Assembly (NCBI GenBank): GCA_900319365.1
Contig: ONOE01000004.1
Span: forward strand, 1-64,000
Direction of reading: 5' to 3'
Length of the DNA: 64,000 nt
DNA from: an uncultured bacterium
GTDB taxonomy: Bacteria; Cyanobacteriota; Vampirovibrionia; Gastranaerophilales; Gastranaerophilaceae
In this document: piece after piece, positions 44,545 through 54,665 of the stretch
Layout of the letters: each line of letters starts with the position of its first letter
How positions within the stretch are numbered: position 1 is the stretch's first letter
Program-made: the position numbers and the translations under genes
The notes under the pieces: generated by a model
Databases searched by the model: none
Seen by the model: only the letters and a program-made list of their open reading frames with translations
What the model was told of the DNA's origin: nothing

Positions 44545-45390
44545 TTACTTAAAAATATTGAAAAATACCATGGTGAAAAGACCCATCAAAACACAATACC
44601 AGCCGAAAATATTTAATGAGAATTTTGAAATAAATTTCATAAAATATTTTATGCATAAATAACCCACTATTGCAGAAACTATTGTGCCGATAATAATTGA
44701 TCCCCAATCATATTGAACGATTTCTGATGCATCGATTTTAATCAAAGGATAAACCATTGAAGCTCCCAATATTATGGGGATACTTAACAAAAACGAATAT
44801 CTTGCCGCAGCAGGTCTTGTTAATCCGCAAAATAAACCCGTTGCAATTGTCCACCCCGAACGTGAAAACCCCGGAAGAACAGCAACACCTTGAGCAAGAC
44901 CAATCATAACAGATTGTTTCCAGTCTATATTTTCATTTCTTTGATCTTTCTTTTTGGATAAATATTCACTAAAGAATAAAACACCGCCCGTTATAACAAG
45001 CAATCCGCCAACCAATGCGGGATGGAATACAAGATGTTCCGCAAAACCGTTAAACGGCAACGCAAGAGCAATTGTAATTATCGTACCTAAAATTATATAC
45101 AAGCCTGATTTTGCCTTATGATCTGTCCAATCTTTTTTAACGATTGCAAAATACATAGCCTTGCAAATTTCCCAAATATCTTTTCTGAAAAATATTACAA
45201 CCGCTATCAAAGTACCCAAATGCAGCATAATATCAAAAAATACTTCCTGACTTGATTGCTCTGTTATAGGGATATTTTTAAATACCTTATAAAAATTAGA
45301 CGTAAAAACAAGATGGGCAGAACTTGAAATCGGTAAAAATTCACTAAGTCCCTGCACTAATCCCATTAATATTGATTGTATAATCGGCAT
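44545..45390 (-). CDS. uppP: Undecaprenyl-diphosphatase (UppP/BacA)
   Basis: Dephosphorylates undecaprenyl pyrophosphate to recycle the lipid carrier for peptidoglycan and surface polymers; over-expression confers bacitracin resistance. Motif GLSEFLPISSSAHLV near 14-28 and VLPGFSRSGWTIATG near 168-182 form the catalytic site with conserved Glu, Ser and Arg. About eight membrane segments in 281 residues. Monocistronic. Confidence 0.95.
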   Translation of the reverse strand: MPIIQSILMGLVQGLSEFLPISSSAHLVFTSNFYKVFKNIPITEQSSQEVFFDIMLHLGTLIAVVIFFRKDIWEICKAMYFAIVKKDWTDHKAKSGLYIILGTIITIALALPFNGFAEHLVFHPALVGGLLVITGGVLFFSEYLSKKKDQRNENIDWKQSVMIGLAQGVAVLPGFSRSGWTIATGLFCGLTRPAAARYSFLLSIPIILGASMVYPLIKIDASEIVQYDWGSIIIGTIVSAIVGYLCIKYFMKFISKFSLNIFGWYCVLMGLFTMVFFNIFK

Positions 45391-45484
45391 ATTCCTCTCC
45401 CGTTAAATAATATTTTTAAAGCTAAAACTATAACTATACTACATTTAACAAGGTGCAATGTCAATTTCAAAGATTTGTTCAAGC

Positions 45485-46792
45485 TTATTTCTTATCCGAA
45501 TCAGATTTGAGCTTTGCAAATTTTTCTTGCATTGTAGGATTATTTCTGGTTAATTTTTTTATGGTCAAATCTTCTGCTTTATTATTTGCAAGGCGCAAAT
45601 TGTTTTCTGAAGATAACAATGCCTCTTTTGTTTTTTGAAGATGATCAATCGTTTTATCAATTTCCTCAATAGCTGTTTTAAATTTTCTGCTTGCAAGCTC
45701 GTAATTTTTAGAAAATTTATCTTTAAAATCATTCATAGCAGCTTCAAAATTTGAAACATCAACATTTTGAGCTTTTACAAGCGCAAGTTCTTTTCTATAC
45801 TCCATAGAATTTAGTGCGGCATTTCTCAAAATCGTAATTATCGGGATAAAAAATTGCGGACGAATAACATACATCTTTTCATAATAATGCGAAACATCGA
45901 CTATTCCGCCGTTATAGAGCTCGCTTTCGGGTTCAAGCATTGAAACCAGAACCGCATATTCGCATTTCTTTTCTCTGCGGTCTTTATCAAGCTCTTTCAA
46001 GAAGTCCGCATTTTTTTTCTTGGTTGAAGTTGTATCGGATTCGTTTTTCATTTCAAACATTATCGAAATAAGTTCATTTCCGTCAGAATCGTAATCTCTG
46101 TAGATATAATCACCCTTGCTGCCTGTTCTGGCATCATTATCTTTTTCAAAATACGCATTCTGAAAACCCGTTGCACGAAGCTGATTAAACGAAATTTCGC
46201 AATGCTGTTCAAGGCTTTCACCAAGCATTTTGGTTGACAAACGGGTTTTAAAATCCTTATAGCGCTCAATTTCTTCATCTTTAAATCTTAATTCCGTTTC
46301 ATATCTGTCTTTTACGGATTGTTCTTTTAACAAATATTCTTTTTCCGATAAAGCCTGCTCATTTTTCAAATTGTTTATATCATTTTCTTTTTGAGAAAGT
46401 TTTTCATTCATTTCGCTTTTAAGTTTTGCAATTTCAAGCTCTTTATCTTTATCAAAAGATGAAAGTTTATTTTTTAAATCGGCGATTTCCTGATTTTTCT
46501 TTGCCTCGGTTTCAGAAATTGCGGCATCTTTCTCAATTTTATTTGCAGAAATTTCGGATTTTAATTTAGAAATTTCGTTTTCTTTATCGTTTAATTTTTT
46601 GTCATAGTCTTTTTCAAGTTCAAGTTTTGCAAGAGTCAGAGCATTTTCTTTATCTGTTTCAAATTGCTGTTTGCGGGTTTCTATTTCTTTTGAAAACTCT
46701 TTATCTCTGACCTGTTTTACGATTGCCGCATACCCCGAATCTTCAAGTTTAAAAACTTCTCCGCATTTCGGGCATTTTATCTCATTTCCCAT
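45485..46792 (-). CDS. DUF2130-like coiled-coil protein with N-terminal zinc ribbon
   Basis: Family of uncharacterised proteins. Residues 1-20 form a zinc-ribbon start ([17 protein letters not shown]) with two visible cysteines. A coiled coil runs from about 25 to 185. The C-terminal domain, with [19 protein letters not shown], a [12 protein letters not shown] block and [20 protein letters not shown], is the part I recognise as DUF2130; it may be nuclease-like, with acidic residues in [10 protein letters not shown] second coiled coil ends the 435-residue protein. Function unknown. Confidence 0.82.
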   Translation of the reverse strand: MGNEIKCPKCGEVFKLEDSGYAAIVKQVRDKEFSKEIETRKQQFETDKENALTLAKLELEKDYDKKLNDKENEISKLKSEISANKIEKDAAISETEAKKNQEIADLKNKLSSFDKDKELEIAKLKSEMNEKLSQKENDINNLKNEQALSEKEYLLKEQSVKDRYETELRFKDEEIERYKDFKTRLSTKMLGESLEQHCEISFNQLRATGFQNAYFEKDNDARTGSKGDYIYRDYDSDGNELISIMFEMKNESDTTSTKKKNADFLKELDKDRREKKCEYAVLVSMLEPESELYNGGIVDVSHYYEKMYVIRPQFFIPIITILRNAALNSMEYRKELALVKAQNVDVSNFEAAMNDFKDKFSKNYELASRKFKTAIEEIDKTIDHLQKTKEALLSSENNLRLANNKAEDLTIKKLTRNNPTMQEKFAKLKSDSDKK

Positions 46793-46928
46793 ATACCTGC
46801 TCCAATATTTTATTTACTGTTATTATAAAATAGATTGACGATAATCGTCAATATTAAACGAGCCGAAAACTTGATTTTTTACCGTGTAAATATTATAATT
46901 AAGACCAAAAGGATTAAAAGAAAGAGAT

Positions 46929-48275
46929 ATGGACGGATCAGGTAGTTCTATTGTTATAAATTGCGTTATAGTATTTTTACTTTTGTTAGTTAATGCATTT
47001 TTTGTTTCAGCCGAATTTTCAATAGTCAGAGCAAGAAAAGAGAAAATCGAGCAGCTTAATAAAGACGGCGATGTGAATGCAAAACTTGCACTAAAAGCAT
47101 TGGATGATGTAAACGTATTTATTGCAGCCGTTCAGGTCGGTGTTACTATTGCAAGTATCGGTATAGGTTGGTTCGGATCACCTACGGTTGAAAAAATTCT
47201 TGAACCGTTATTAAAAAATGTACCATCAGGCAGCGCTTATATTGCGCAAATCGTAACAGCTGTAATTGCATTTTTGGTAATCACATTTTTGCATGTTTTA
47301 ATCGGTGAACAGGTTCCTAAATGCATTTCACTTCAATATCCCGAAGAAATGGCGTTGCATATTGCAAAACCAATGCACGCATTTATGACAATTTCAAAAC
47401 CGTTTGTATGCTTATTAAATGCATCTTGCAACGGAATTTTGAGAATTTTACATATCCCTATCAACCCGTCATTAAAAACCGTTCACACGGTTGACGATTT
47501 GGATATGTACGTTGACAGCAGTTATGACGAAGGCGTTTTGAACGAAACCGAAAAAGATATGTTCCATAACGTTTTGCAATTCTCTGACTTGACGGCACAT
47601 GAAGTTATGACCCCCAGAACCGATATGATTTGTGTTCCGCTTAATATGCCGTTAGACGAATTAAATAAAGTTGCATCAGAAAATCAATATACAAGATACC
47701 CTGTCTATGATGAAGATATGGATCATATTACGGGTATGGTTCACGTTAAAGATTTGTTTGTTTTATCACTCAAACACGAAACCTGCCCTATATCTAAAAT
47801 TCAGAGAAAAATTCCGTTTGTACCCGAAACCATCACACTTGATAAACTTCTTGTAATGTTTAAAAAGCAAAGAGTTCAAATGGCTGTTGTTGTTGATGAA
47901 TTTGGCGGAACATCAGGAATTATCACATTGGAAGATGTTTTGGAAGAAATCTTTGGTGATGTTCAAGATGAATTTGATACAGACGAAGAAAGAGACATAA
48001 AAGAAATCAGACCGAATGTTTATGAAGCAAACGGAACAATGAGGCTTGATGAACTTGCGAAATTCTTTGATATGCCCGAGGACAGCTTAGATGTTGAAGA
48101 TGTTGATACCATTGCGGGACTTGTAGTTAAACAGCTTGAAAGAATAGCAAAAGTCGGCGATAAGGTTGATTACGGTTGCTTTACTTTTAGAGTTCTTGAA
48201 ATCGACGGAGCAAGAATTACTAAAATTTTACTTATTAAACACAAAGAACAGCCCAAAGTCCAAACAGAAGAATAG
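46929..48275 (+). CDS. CorC/CNNM-family transporter-associated protein
   Basis: Membrane protein of the CNNM/CorC (hemolysin C-like) family, linked to magnesium or cobalt efflux. An N-terminal DUF21 domain with about four membrane segments (VNAFFVSAEFSIVRARK is typical) is followed by two CBS domains (VMTPRTDMICVP and FVPETITLDKLLVMFKKQ) and a C-terminal CorC_HlyC domain. The segment VVDEFGGTSGIITLEDVLEE is characteristic. The length of 448 residues is typical. TATAAT lies about 35 bases before the start. Confidence 0.92.
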   Translation: MDGSGSSIVINCVIVFLLLLVNAFFVSAEFSIVRARKEKIEQLNKDGDVNAKLALKALDDVNVFIAAVQVGVTIASIGIGWFGSPTVEKILEPLLKNVPSGSAYIAQIVTAVIAFLVITFLHVLIGEQVPKCISLQYPEEMALHIAKPMHAFMTISKPFVCLLNASCNGILRILHIPINPSLKTVHTVDDLDMYVDSSYDEGVLNETEKDMFHNVLQFSDLTAHEVMTPRTDMICVPLNMPLDELNKVASENQYTRYPVYDEDMDHITGMVHVKDLFVLSLKHETCPISKIQRKIPFVPETITLDKLLVMFKKQRVQMAVVVDEFGGTSGIITLEDVLEEIFGDVQDEFDTDEERDIKEIRPNVYEANGTMRLDELAKFFDMPEDSLDVEDVDTIAGLVVKQLERIAKVGDKVDYGCFTFRVLEIDGARITKILLIKHKEQPKVQTEE

Positions 48276-48298
48276 ATGAAAACCTATATAAAATCATG

Positions 48299-48528
48299 TC
48301 ATTCTGCGGACGAAGTCCGAAGAATCGCCTTGTCATGCGAATTAAATGGTGCGAAGTGCAAGCGTACCCTACTTACTACAAAAGATTAATCCCCACCCCT
48401 TGAGGGCGGGGATGCAATTCACCTTGAGCTAATTGCGAAAGGTAGAATTGCAGGGGCGGGGTATAAAGCCAAGCAAATACAATACCTCTCCTCGAAATCA
48501 TAGGTCGTAAGTTGGGCATACTTGCCAA
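48299..48528. repeat. Mosaic of REP-like palindromes downstream of the CNNM gene
   Basis: Modules in order: GTCATTCTG to GAAGAATC (48299-48326); a diverged GGTGCG to GCGTACC unit followed by CTAC (48347-48372); a large GC-armed hairpin (48389-48463); and a decayed GTTGGGCATACTTGCC unit (48511-48526). The same module types occur between emrA and emrB. No coding capacity is credible in this 330-base gap. Confidence 0.7.
48389..48463. repeat. Large GC-armed imperfect hairpin, copy 2
   Basis: Outer arms CCCCACCCC and GGGGCGGGG enclose an inner stem in which TGCAATTC pairs with GAATTGCA and ACCTT with AAGGT (48413-48452). It shares a CTTGAGGG segment and inner GAATT arms with the hairpin at 22434-22510. 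Confidence 0.7.
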
Positions 48529-48608
48529 AGAGCAATGCCGAGCTACTTTTAATTCACACAAAATTGTCTTTCAGAGGCTTAAAACCGAAGAATCGTCTGT
48601 TGAACTAT

Positions 48609-50123
48609 TTACTTTCTTTTCTTTTTATTATTTTTATTAACTTCTTTTTGATTGCATTCAAGAGCTTTATTCAAGTGTTCAATCAGTTCTGCCGAGTGAT
48701 AGTGCATTGCGTGTTCTGATTTGTGGTGAATATCAATAAGATGATAATGCATTGCCATTTCAACCTGAATCAACGCAATATTATAGTTATAAACGCTTTC
48801 AATATAGCTGTCCAAAGCTCTTATATAATCTTTTCTTGCATCTTGGAGCGCCACATAATCAAGCTCGTTCGATTTATATTTATTCTCAACCGTCGTAAGA
48901 TTTTCAAGCGATTGTTCAACTTCCGTTTTAGCTGTCGGAACCTGCTTTTTTGCCCTGTCAACGTTATTAAAAGCCCGTCTGACTTCATAATACAAATCTC
49001 TTTTGAACAAATCTATTTCATTATCCGCAAGATTTAATTGAGCCTGTGCACCTTTAATAGAATGTTTCAATTCCATTAAATTGGTCGAAGATTGAAGATT
49101 TACCCCGACGGATAAGCCGTTATTATGAGTAAAATTCGTATTGTTATAATTATATCCGACACCTGCATTTAAAGACGGCATATAACTTCTTTGAATGTAT
49201 TTTAATGCCTGTTCCATTGCATTTTTTGTACTGATTAAAACCTGTAAATCAGGGCTATTTTTATACGCAATATCAAGTGCATCTTCCGTTTTAAACGGAT
49301 AGGCATAAGGTTCAAACGGCTTTGTTTCTACATAAGCAGGTTTGCCGTATGCGTAATCATCGTTATAAGTAAATGTCGGGGTGTTTTCTATATCATAATT
49401 CGGCTGGGATTCAATATACATTGCGTTGCTTAAATCAAATCTCGCATTGTTTACGGTGTTTTCGGCCTCAATATATTTAATTTTTGATTCGCTGTAATTC
49501 AATTGAGCGGTTGTTAAATCGGCTTTGTTATTTTTCTTCTTGGCAAGTTCGACAAAATTTTTATTTATTTCCATATTATTTTTGGCAACATTTAAAAGCG
49601 CTTTTGCTTTTAATAAACTGTAGTATTTCGCCTTAATATCAAACAAAGTATTGCAAAGGCTGTCCATAAATTCATATTCGGCACCGATTTTGTAAAATTC
49701 TTCCATTTTAATATTAGCAGTCGTTCTGCCAAAATCCCACACGAGCTTATTTACGCTGACTCCGACAACGGGCAAATCTCTATAGCGTTTATCATAATAA
49801 ATACTGTCGGAATTTCTTTGATAATTAAATCCGACACCCGCACCTATTACAGGGAAATATGCGGACTTTGCAACACCTAAATTGCTTTTTGCAACATCAA
49901 GATTATATTTTTGCCGTCTGATTTTTGGGCTGTTTTGAAATGCATAAGCAACACAATCAATAATATTTAATACCGAACCGTCTTGAATTTTTACGACATG
50001 GTTTAGTATCAAATCTTCTTCTTCCGAGCCGTGGGAATGAGTTTCCTCAATGGCATTTGCTATATCTCCGGTTAGTGTAAATGCTGCAATTAATAATATG
50101 CACACCGTTTTTTTAATTCTCAT
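48609..50123 (-). CDS. TolC-family outer membrane protein with His-rich tail
   Basis: Second OEP-family protein in the window, 504 residues. Signal peptide at about 1-24 (ending DIANA). Mature N-terminus carries THSHGSEEED. The two helical hairpin repeats are visible, including TVENKYKSNELDYVALQDAR. The C-terminal tail is His-rich (AMHYHLIDIHHKSEHAMHYH), with AMHYH repeated, which is unusual for TolC proteins and suggests metal binding. No pump genes are adjacent. It is probably part of a type I secretion or metal-efflux system encoded elsewhere. Confidence 0.88.
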   Translation of the reverse strand: MRIKKTVCILLIAAFTLTGDIANAIEETHSHGSEEEDLILNHVVKIQDGSVLNIIDCVAYAFQNSPKIRRQKYNLDVAKSNLGVAKSAYFPVIGAGVGFNYQRNSDSIYYDKRYRDLPVVGVSVNKLVWDFGRTTANIKMEEFYKIGAEYEFMDSLCNTLFDIKAKYYSLLKAKALLNVAKNNMEINKNFVELAKKKNNKADLTTAQLNYSESKIKYIEAENTVNNARFDLSNAMYIESQPNYDIENTPTFTYNDDYAYGKPAYVETKPFEPYAYPFKTEDALDIAYKNSPDLQVLISTKNAMEQALKYIQRSYMPSLNAGVGYNYNNTNFTHNNGLSVGVNLQSSTNLMELKHSIKGAQAQLNLADNEIDLFKRDLYYEVRRAFNNVDRAKKQVPTAKTEVEQSLENLTTVENKYKSNELDYVALQDARKDYIRALDSYIESVYNYNIALIQVEMAMHYHLIDIHHKSEHAMHYHSAELIEHLNKALECNQKEVNKNNKKKRK

Positions 50124-50161
50124 AATATTAATTATATCATGAATGTCAAGCAGATATTACA

Positions 50162-50206
50162 AAAAACGTCTAAAACCAATGCTAATTAACGGCTTCAGAC
50201 GTTTTT
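50162..50206 (-). terminator. lpxA terminator
   Basis: AAAAACGTCT pairs with AGACGTTTTT, with a partly paired inner stem. On the minus strand it follows the lpxA stop and ends in a T run. Confidence 0.8.
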
Positions 50207-50229
50207 GTTTAAAGATTTTTATTTTATTT

Positions 50230-51039
50230 TTAGTCTTTGCTTTCTAAAGTATGATGACCTGATTTATGATTTTTTAACAGAACACCTCTTTTTGAAGTTT
50301 GGACAAAATCAATCATCTTTTCAATATATTTGTTTGTCGGGATTTCTGCCTTAATTTTTTCAATTGCCTGAGTTGTATTGTATTCGGGAGAAATCAACAA
50401 TTTGAAAGCTTCGTGAATATGTGTACGTGTTTCCAAATCAACCCTGCGGCGTTTCAAAGCAACAACGTTAATTGAAACGGGAACGGGAGGTCTGCCGTCG
50501 CCTTTAGAGTATGGCAAGATATCCTGTCTTGAAGCAGAAAAACCGCTTACGATAGACATTGTACCGATTCTTATATTCTGGTGGAATACGCTCATGCCTC
50601 CGACGAATGCGCCAAATTCAACATGAACATGCCCGCCTAAAGTTACAAGGTTTGCCAAAATAACTTCATCTTCCAAAACGCAGTTATGAGCAACATGAGA
50701 ACCGACCATAAGTAAGCATTTGTTACCGATTCTTGTTGCATAATCTCCGCATGCAGCAGCTCTGTGAACGGTTACGTTTTCTTTGATTATGGTGCCGTCG
50801 CCGATTACGACTTTTGTTTCTTCCCCTTTATAACCCAAATCCTGCGGTTCTGTTCCGATTGTTGCAAACGGTGAAATTGTACAATTTTTACCGATTTCGG
50901 CATATTCAATATGAGCATTTGAAATTACCCTTGTCCCGCTGCCGATTTTTACGTTTTTACCTATGGTTACATAAGGTCCGATTATTGCATCATCTGCGAT
51001 TTGCGCCGTCGGATCAATTATTGCGGTTTTGTCTATCAT
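50230..51039 (-). CDS. lpxA: UDP-N-acetylglucosamine acyltransferase
   Basis: Catalyses the first step of lipid A synthesis, adding a hydroxy fatty acid to UDP-GlcNAc. A left-handed beta-helix of hexapeptide repeats (AIIGPYVTIGKNVKIG and onward) fills the first 190 residues. The catalytic His is His118 in SHVAHNC, followed by TLGGHVHVEFGAFVGGMSV, matching LpxA. A C-terminal helical domain follows. At 269 residues it is slightly longer than the usual 262. This gene is strong evidence for a lipid-A-containing outer membrane. Confidence 0.94.
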   Translation of the reverse strand: MIDKTAIIDPTAQIADDAIIGPYVTIGKNVKIGSGTRVISNAHIEYAEIGKNCTISPFATIGTEPQDLGYKGEETKVVIGDGTIIKENVTVHRAAACGDYATRIGNKCLLMVGSHVAHNCVLEDEVILANLVTLGGHVHVEFGAFVGGMSVFHQNIRIGTMSIVSGFSASRQDILPYSKGDGRPPVPVSINVVALKRRRVDLETRTHIHEAFKLLISPEYNTTQAIEKIKAEIPTNKYIEKMIDFVQTSKRGVLLKNHKSGHHTLESKD

Positions 51040-51143
51040 AATATAAAATCCTCTCTGTTATTGTCCCCTGTATAAAGTTAATTATATTACAAAACATGGG
51101 ATTTTAAGAAAACTTTATATTATTTTAATATGAAAAATATAAA

Positions 51144-51740
51144 TTATTGCTGCAAATCAACGATTGCATAGGCATTGAAATCAAGAGAACCGTAAATAAT
51201 TTTTATACTTTTATCATTTTCAGGCTGCCAGCCTGCAAATAATATTTCTTCTTTATCATAATCATCATTTGTTTCAACTGCGGGTATACGGGCAATTAAT
51301 TCACCTGCCTGATAAAGACTCAAAATAACATTTCCGTCTTTTTTCTCGCCTTTAACCTGATAATGTCCGACAGGAATTACACCATCGCCGATTTTAATTT
51401 CTGCGGGAGTCGAAAGGATAGGCAATGATGCATCTTCGCCTTCATTTTTACTTATTTCTTCGGTTTCATTGGATTGATAACGGACCTCGCCACGAGGTTT
51501 TCCGCCTCTATCAAGCAGGATATTTTTCCATTTATCAATTCTTTTGTTCTTCTTTTTTATAGCCTGTTCAAATTCATCATCGCTGACAAATTTTGAATCT
51601 TTGGGAGCTTGAATGTCGGTATTAAAATTGTCCCACATGTCGCCGTCTGCTGCAAATGCAGGCGCAAGTTTGCAATTTATTCCGCAAATAAAAGAACAAA
51701 TAACAAGTAGAGTTATGAAAATTCCAAACAACTGTTTCAT
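51144..51740 (-). CDS. Secreted protein of unknown function
   Basis: The signal peptide (MKQLFGIFITLLVICSFICG, cleavage near PAFA-A at about residue 30) directs the 198-residue protein to the periplasm or surface. A charged linker (residues 45-100) precedes a beta-rich C-terminal domain containing IKIGDGVIPVGHYQVKGEK and VILSLYQAGELIARIPAVE. No family recognised. It lies between lpxA and the envelope cluster, so an envelope role is plausible but unproven. Confidence 0.72.
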   Translation of the reverse strand: MKQLFGIFITLLVICSFICGINCKLAPAFAADGDMWDNFNTDIQAPKDSKFVSDDEFEQAIKKKNKRIDKWKNILLDRGGKPRGEVRYQSNETEEISKNEGEDASLPILSTPAEIKIGDGVIPVGHYQVKGEKKDGNVILSLYQAGELIARIPAVETNDDYDKEEILFAGWQPENDKSIKIIYGSLDFNAYAIVDLQQ

Positions 51741-51792
51741 ACCAACATCTTAATGTTATTTTTTCAAAAGTAAACCCCATATTTATATGATT

Positions 51793-53577
51793 TTAAGCAA
51801 ATTGCATATCATACAATTTTTTGTACTGACCGTCAGGAATTTGCAAGAGTTGTTCATGCGTTCCTTCTTCTGTTAAGTATCCGTTATTTATAACACAAAT
51901 TTTATCGGCATTTTGAATGGTTGAAAGCCTGTGAGCGATTACAAAAACAGTTCTGTCTTTCATTAAATTATCTATTGCCTGTTGAACGATATGTTCCGAT
52001 TCATTGTCTAATGCAGACGTTGCTTCATCAAGAACCAGAATGGGCGCATTCTTTAAAAATGCTCTTGCAATCCCAATTCTTTGTTTTTGACCGCCCGATA
52101 AAAGCATTCCGCATTCACCTATCGGGGTATCTATACCTTTAGGCAATGTTTTAATAAAATCTTCAAGATAAGATGCTTCGATGGCAAGTTTTAATTCATC
52201 ATCCGTTGCGTTAAGGTTGCCCAACATTATATTATCTCTTATCGTTCCGTCAAACAAGAAATTATCCTGAAAAACAACCGCAATATTTTTTCTCAAAGAA
52301 TCGACTTTTATTTTGTTAACGGAGATTCCGTCAAAAGTCAGGTCGCCATTCTTAACATTATAAAACCTCGGTAAAAGATTGACTAAAGTAGTTTTTCCGC
52401 CGCCCGAATTTCCGACAAAAGCAACAGTTTCGCCTTTATTTACAACAAGGCTTATACCGTTTAATACACGCTTACCTTTTACATAAGAAAATTTTATATT
52501 TTTAAATTCAATTTTGTCTTTGAAATCAGGGAAATCAACAGCATCGGGAGCATCTGCAATTCCAGGTTTCTTTTCAAGTTTTGACACAACACGCTCCATT
52601 GCACACATACAGGTTGCAATATTTTTAGCATTATTGCCAAGCCCTTTAATCGGAGTATAGAGCATAATTAACGCAGTAATAAATGACACAAACTGCCCCG
52701 CACTCATTCTGCCGCTTGCGATAAGCGAACTGCCAAGCCAAATTACAAGCGCTATACCTATTGAAACAATTATATGCATCAAAGGAGATAACCATGCCAC
52801 ATGCTGGGTAATTTTTAACCTCAATCCGAAAACTATATCGACAAGTTTTTTAAATTGTTTTTGCTTTAAATCATAAAGGTTATACCCTGATATAACTTTA
52901 TTACCTGCAAAAGCTTCATTGTATGTGGTTATAACTTTTGCATTTTCACCTTCGGAACGATTGTATATACTTTTGATTGCGGATTTAATTTTCATTAACG
53001 GAATCATTGCGCACGTCAAAACTATTACCGCAATAATTGCAAGTTCCCATGAGTTGTAAAATAACACACCAACAAGGGATATGGATGAAAACAATCTTGA
53101 AATGCATGTTTTCATATTTGTCAGTAACCCGCTGCAAGATTTTTCGGCATCATTATTATATGCTTTTATGATTTTGCCTGACGTTTGTTTATTGAAAAAT
53201 CCGGGGGTCTGGCGCATCAATTTTGAATACAAACTTATTTTCAAATCGCTTGTAACTTTTCCGCCGACCCAGTCATTCATATAACTTGCCAGATAGTTTA
53301 AAGTTCCCTGAACCGTCGTAAAAAGAACAATCAAAACAGGCAGATACCACGCAGCACCCATCTGCTTTTTCATCATTACAATATCCATATAAGGTTTCAG
53401 CGCAAGCGCAATAACGGCATCAAGCGCACCTATCGGAATTGCAAGTCCTAAAGCAAGAAATGTTCTGAATAAATACGGTTTAAAATATGGCAAAATAACG
53501 GATAAGCAATGATAATTTTCATTATCTGCAAATCTCTCGTCTAATTTTGCTTTTATTTTTTGAAATATATTCTTCAT
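51793..53577 (-). CDS. MsbA-like ABC exporter (lipid A/LPS flippase candidate)
   Basis: Half-transporter with six membrane segments (about 25-330) and an ATPase domain: Walker A GNSGGGKTT, signature LSGGQKQR, Walker B LVLDEATSALD and the H-loop IAHRLSTI. Its 594 residues match MsbA. The window also encodes LpxA and surface-polymer enzymes, and this gene ends their operon, so lipid A-core or another lipid-linked glycan is the likely cargo. Drug export is an alternative. Its start overlaps the acyltransferase stop as ATGA. Confidence 0.88.
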   Translation of the reverse strand: MKNIFQKIKAKLDERFADNENYHCLSVILPYFKPYLFRTFLALGLAIPIGALDAVIALALKPYMDIVMMKKQMGAAWYLPVLIVLFTTVQGTLNYLASYMNDWVGGKVTSDLKISLYSKLMRQTPGFFNKQTSGKIIKAYNNDAEKSCSGLLTNMKTCISRLFSSISLVGVLFYNSWELAIIAVIVLTCAMIPLMKIKSAIKSIYNRSEGENAKVITTYNEAFAGNKVISGYNLYDLKQKQFKKLVDIVFGLRLKITQHVAWLSPLMHIIVSIGIALVIWLGSSLIASGRMSAGQFVSFITALIMLYTPIKGLGNNAKNIATCMCAMERVVSKLEKKPGIADAPDAVDFPDFKDKIEFKNIKFSYVKGKRVLNGISLVVNKGETVAFVGNSGGGKTTLVNLLPRFYNVKNGDLTFDGISVNKIKVDSLRKNIAVVFQDNFLFDGTIRDNIMLGNLNATDDELKLAIEASYLEDFIKTLPKGIDTPIGECGMLLSGGQKQRIGIARAFLKNAPILVLDEATSALDNESEHIVQQAIDNLMKDRTVFVIAHRLSTIQNADKICVINNGYLTEEGTHEQLLQIPDGQYKKLYDMQFA

Positions 53578-54665
53578 TTTATAAATTTCTCTTTTAAATA
53601 CTCAGCACAGGGCTTTTCGACGCAATGATATGAAAAAGCCGTTACCGTCATAATTGTTAATAACATGATTATAACAGGTAAAACAGGATGATAAAGCACC
53701 CAAACTAAATTTTTTTGCCACAATACGATTCCGAAAATTTTAATTATGACATAATGCACAACATACATTGAATACTGGTACTTCCCTAAAAATACCCATA
53801 TATCTTTATCCAAAAGTTTTGAGATATAACCTTTTTTTATTATAAACAGCCCGAATAAAATCGTAAACCAAAATACAAAAAGTATATTATTATATTTTAT
53901 ATGAGGAAAACATAACCACCATACAACTACCCCGAGCGTAACGGCTTCCAGAACGGTCAGCATAATTTCTTGTGCTGCGGGAGGTTCAAAAGAATTAAAT
54001 TTATCCTGCCTTGATTTGAAAAACTCTCCTATAAGGCAGCCAAGACCTATTCCGCCCATGCCTCTTAAAAATCCGATATTCAAAATGAAATCATAATTTT
54101 TTAAAGGCTTGTTAAATCCGCCATGCTGCAAAATTTCTAACAGCGCATAACTCATAATAAATAAAAAAGTTATCAACGGTTTTTGAAAATCTTTCGGTGC
54201 GAATTTTAAAATACAAAAATAAATCAACAATGCCGCAAATAAAACCGACGTAAACCACAAAATCGGGTTTTGCCCGATTGCAATATCTGCCACAAATTGA
54301 TTTAACAAAAGCGCCGTTAATAAGTTCGCAATAATATTAAAATGAAACGCCCCGAGTATCGTGCCGATTAAACAAATTATCAAACTGAAAATTATAACGG
54401 GCGATAATCTTATATATTTTTTGATAATAAAATTCTTTACGCTTAATGAGTTTTTGAATGTCCAAACAAGCAAAAATCCCGCAATTATAAAAAATCCTTC
54501 AACAGCATTATAAGAAAATGCAATATGAGATTTCATAAAAGCATAAAAGGCGTTGTTTGGCACAATTTGACACAAGCACCAGCTTCTATTAATAAACATG
54601 TGATGAAAAACAATGGCAATAATCAAAAAAGTTCTCAAAAACTCTATATTTTTAATCTTTGTCAT
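53574..54665 (-). CDS. Acyltransferase-3 family membrane protein
   Basis: Polytopic membrane acyltransferase that modifies surface glycans, typically by O-acetylation. It has about ten hydrophobic segments in 363 residues. Catalytic His motif lies in IAIVFHHMFINR (about 17-28), and a conserved GFLLVW segment follows. The C-terminal YSMYVVHYVIIKIFG segment is typical of the family. Coupled to the MsbA-like exporter by an ATGA overlap and to the SDR gene by a one-base overlap. Confidence 0.88.
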   Translation of the reverse strand: MTKIKNIEFLRTFLIIAIVFHHMFINRSWCLCQIVPNNAFYAFMKSHIAFSYNAVEGFFIIAGFLLVWTFKNSLSVKNFIIKKYIRLSPVIIFSLIICLIGTILGAFHFNIIANLLTALLLNQFVADIAIGQNPILWFTSVLFAALLIYFCILKFAPKDFQKPLITFLFIMSYALLEILQHGGFNKPLKNYDFILNIGFLRGMGGIGLGCLIGEFFKSRQDKFNSFEPPAAQEIMLTVLEAVTLGVVVWWLCFPHIKYNNILFVFWFTILFGLFIIKKGYISKLLDKDIWVFLGKYQYSMYVVHYVIIKIFGIVLWQKNLVWVLYHPVLPVIIMLLTIMTVTAFSYHCVEKPCAEYLKEKFIK

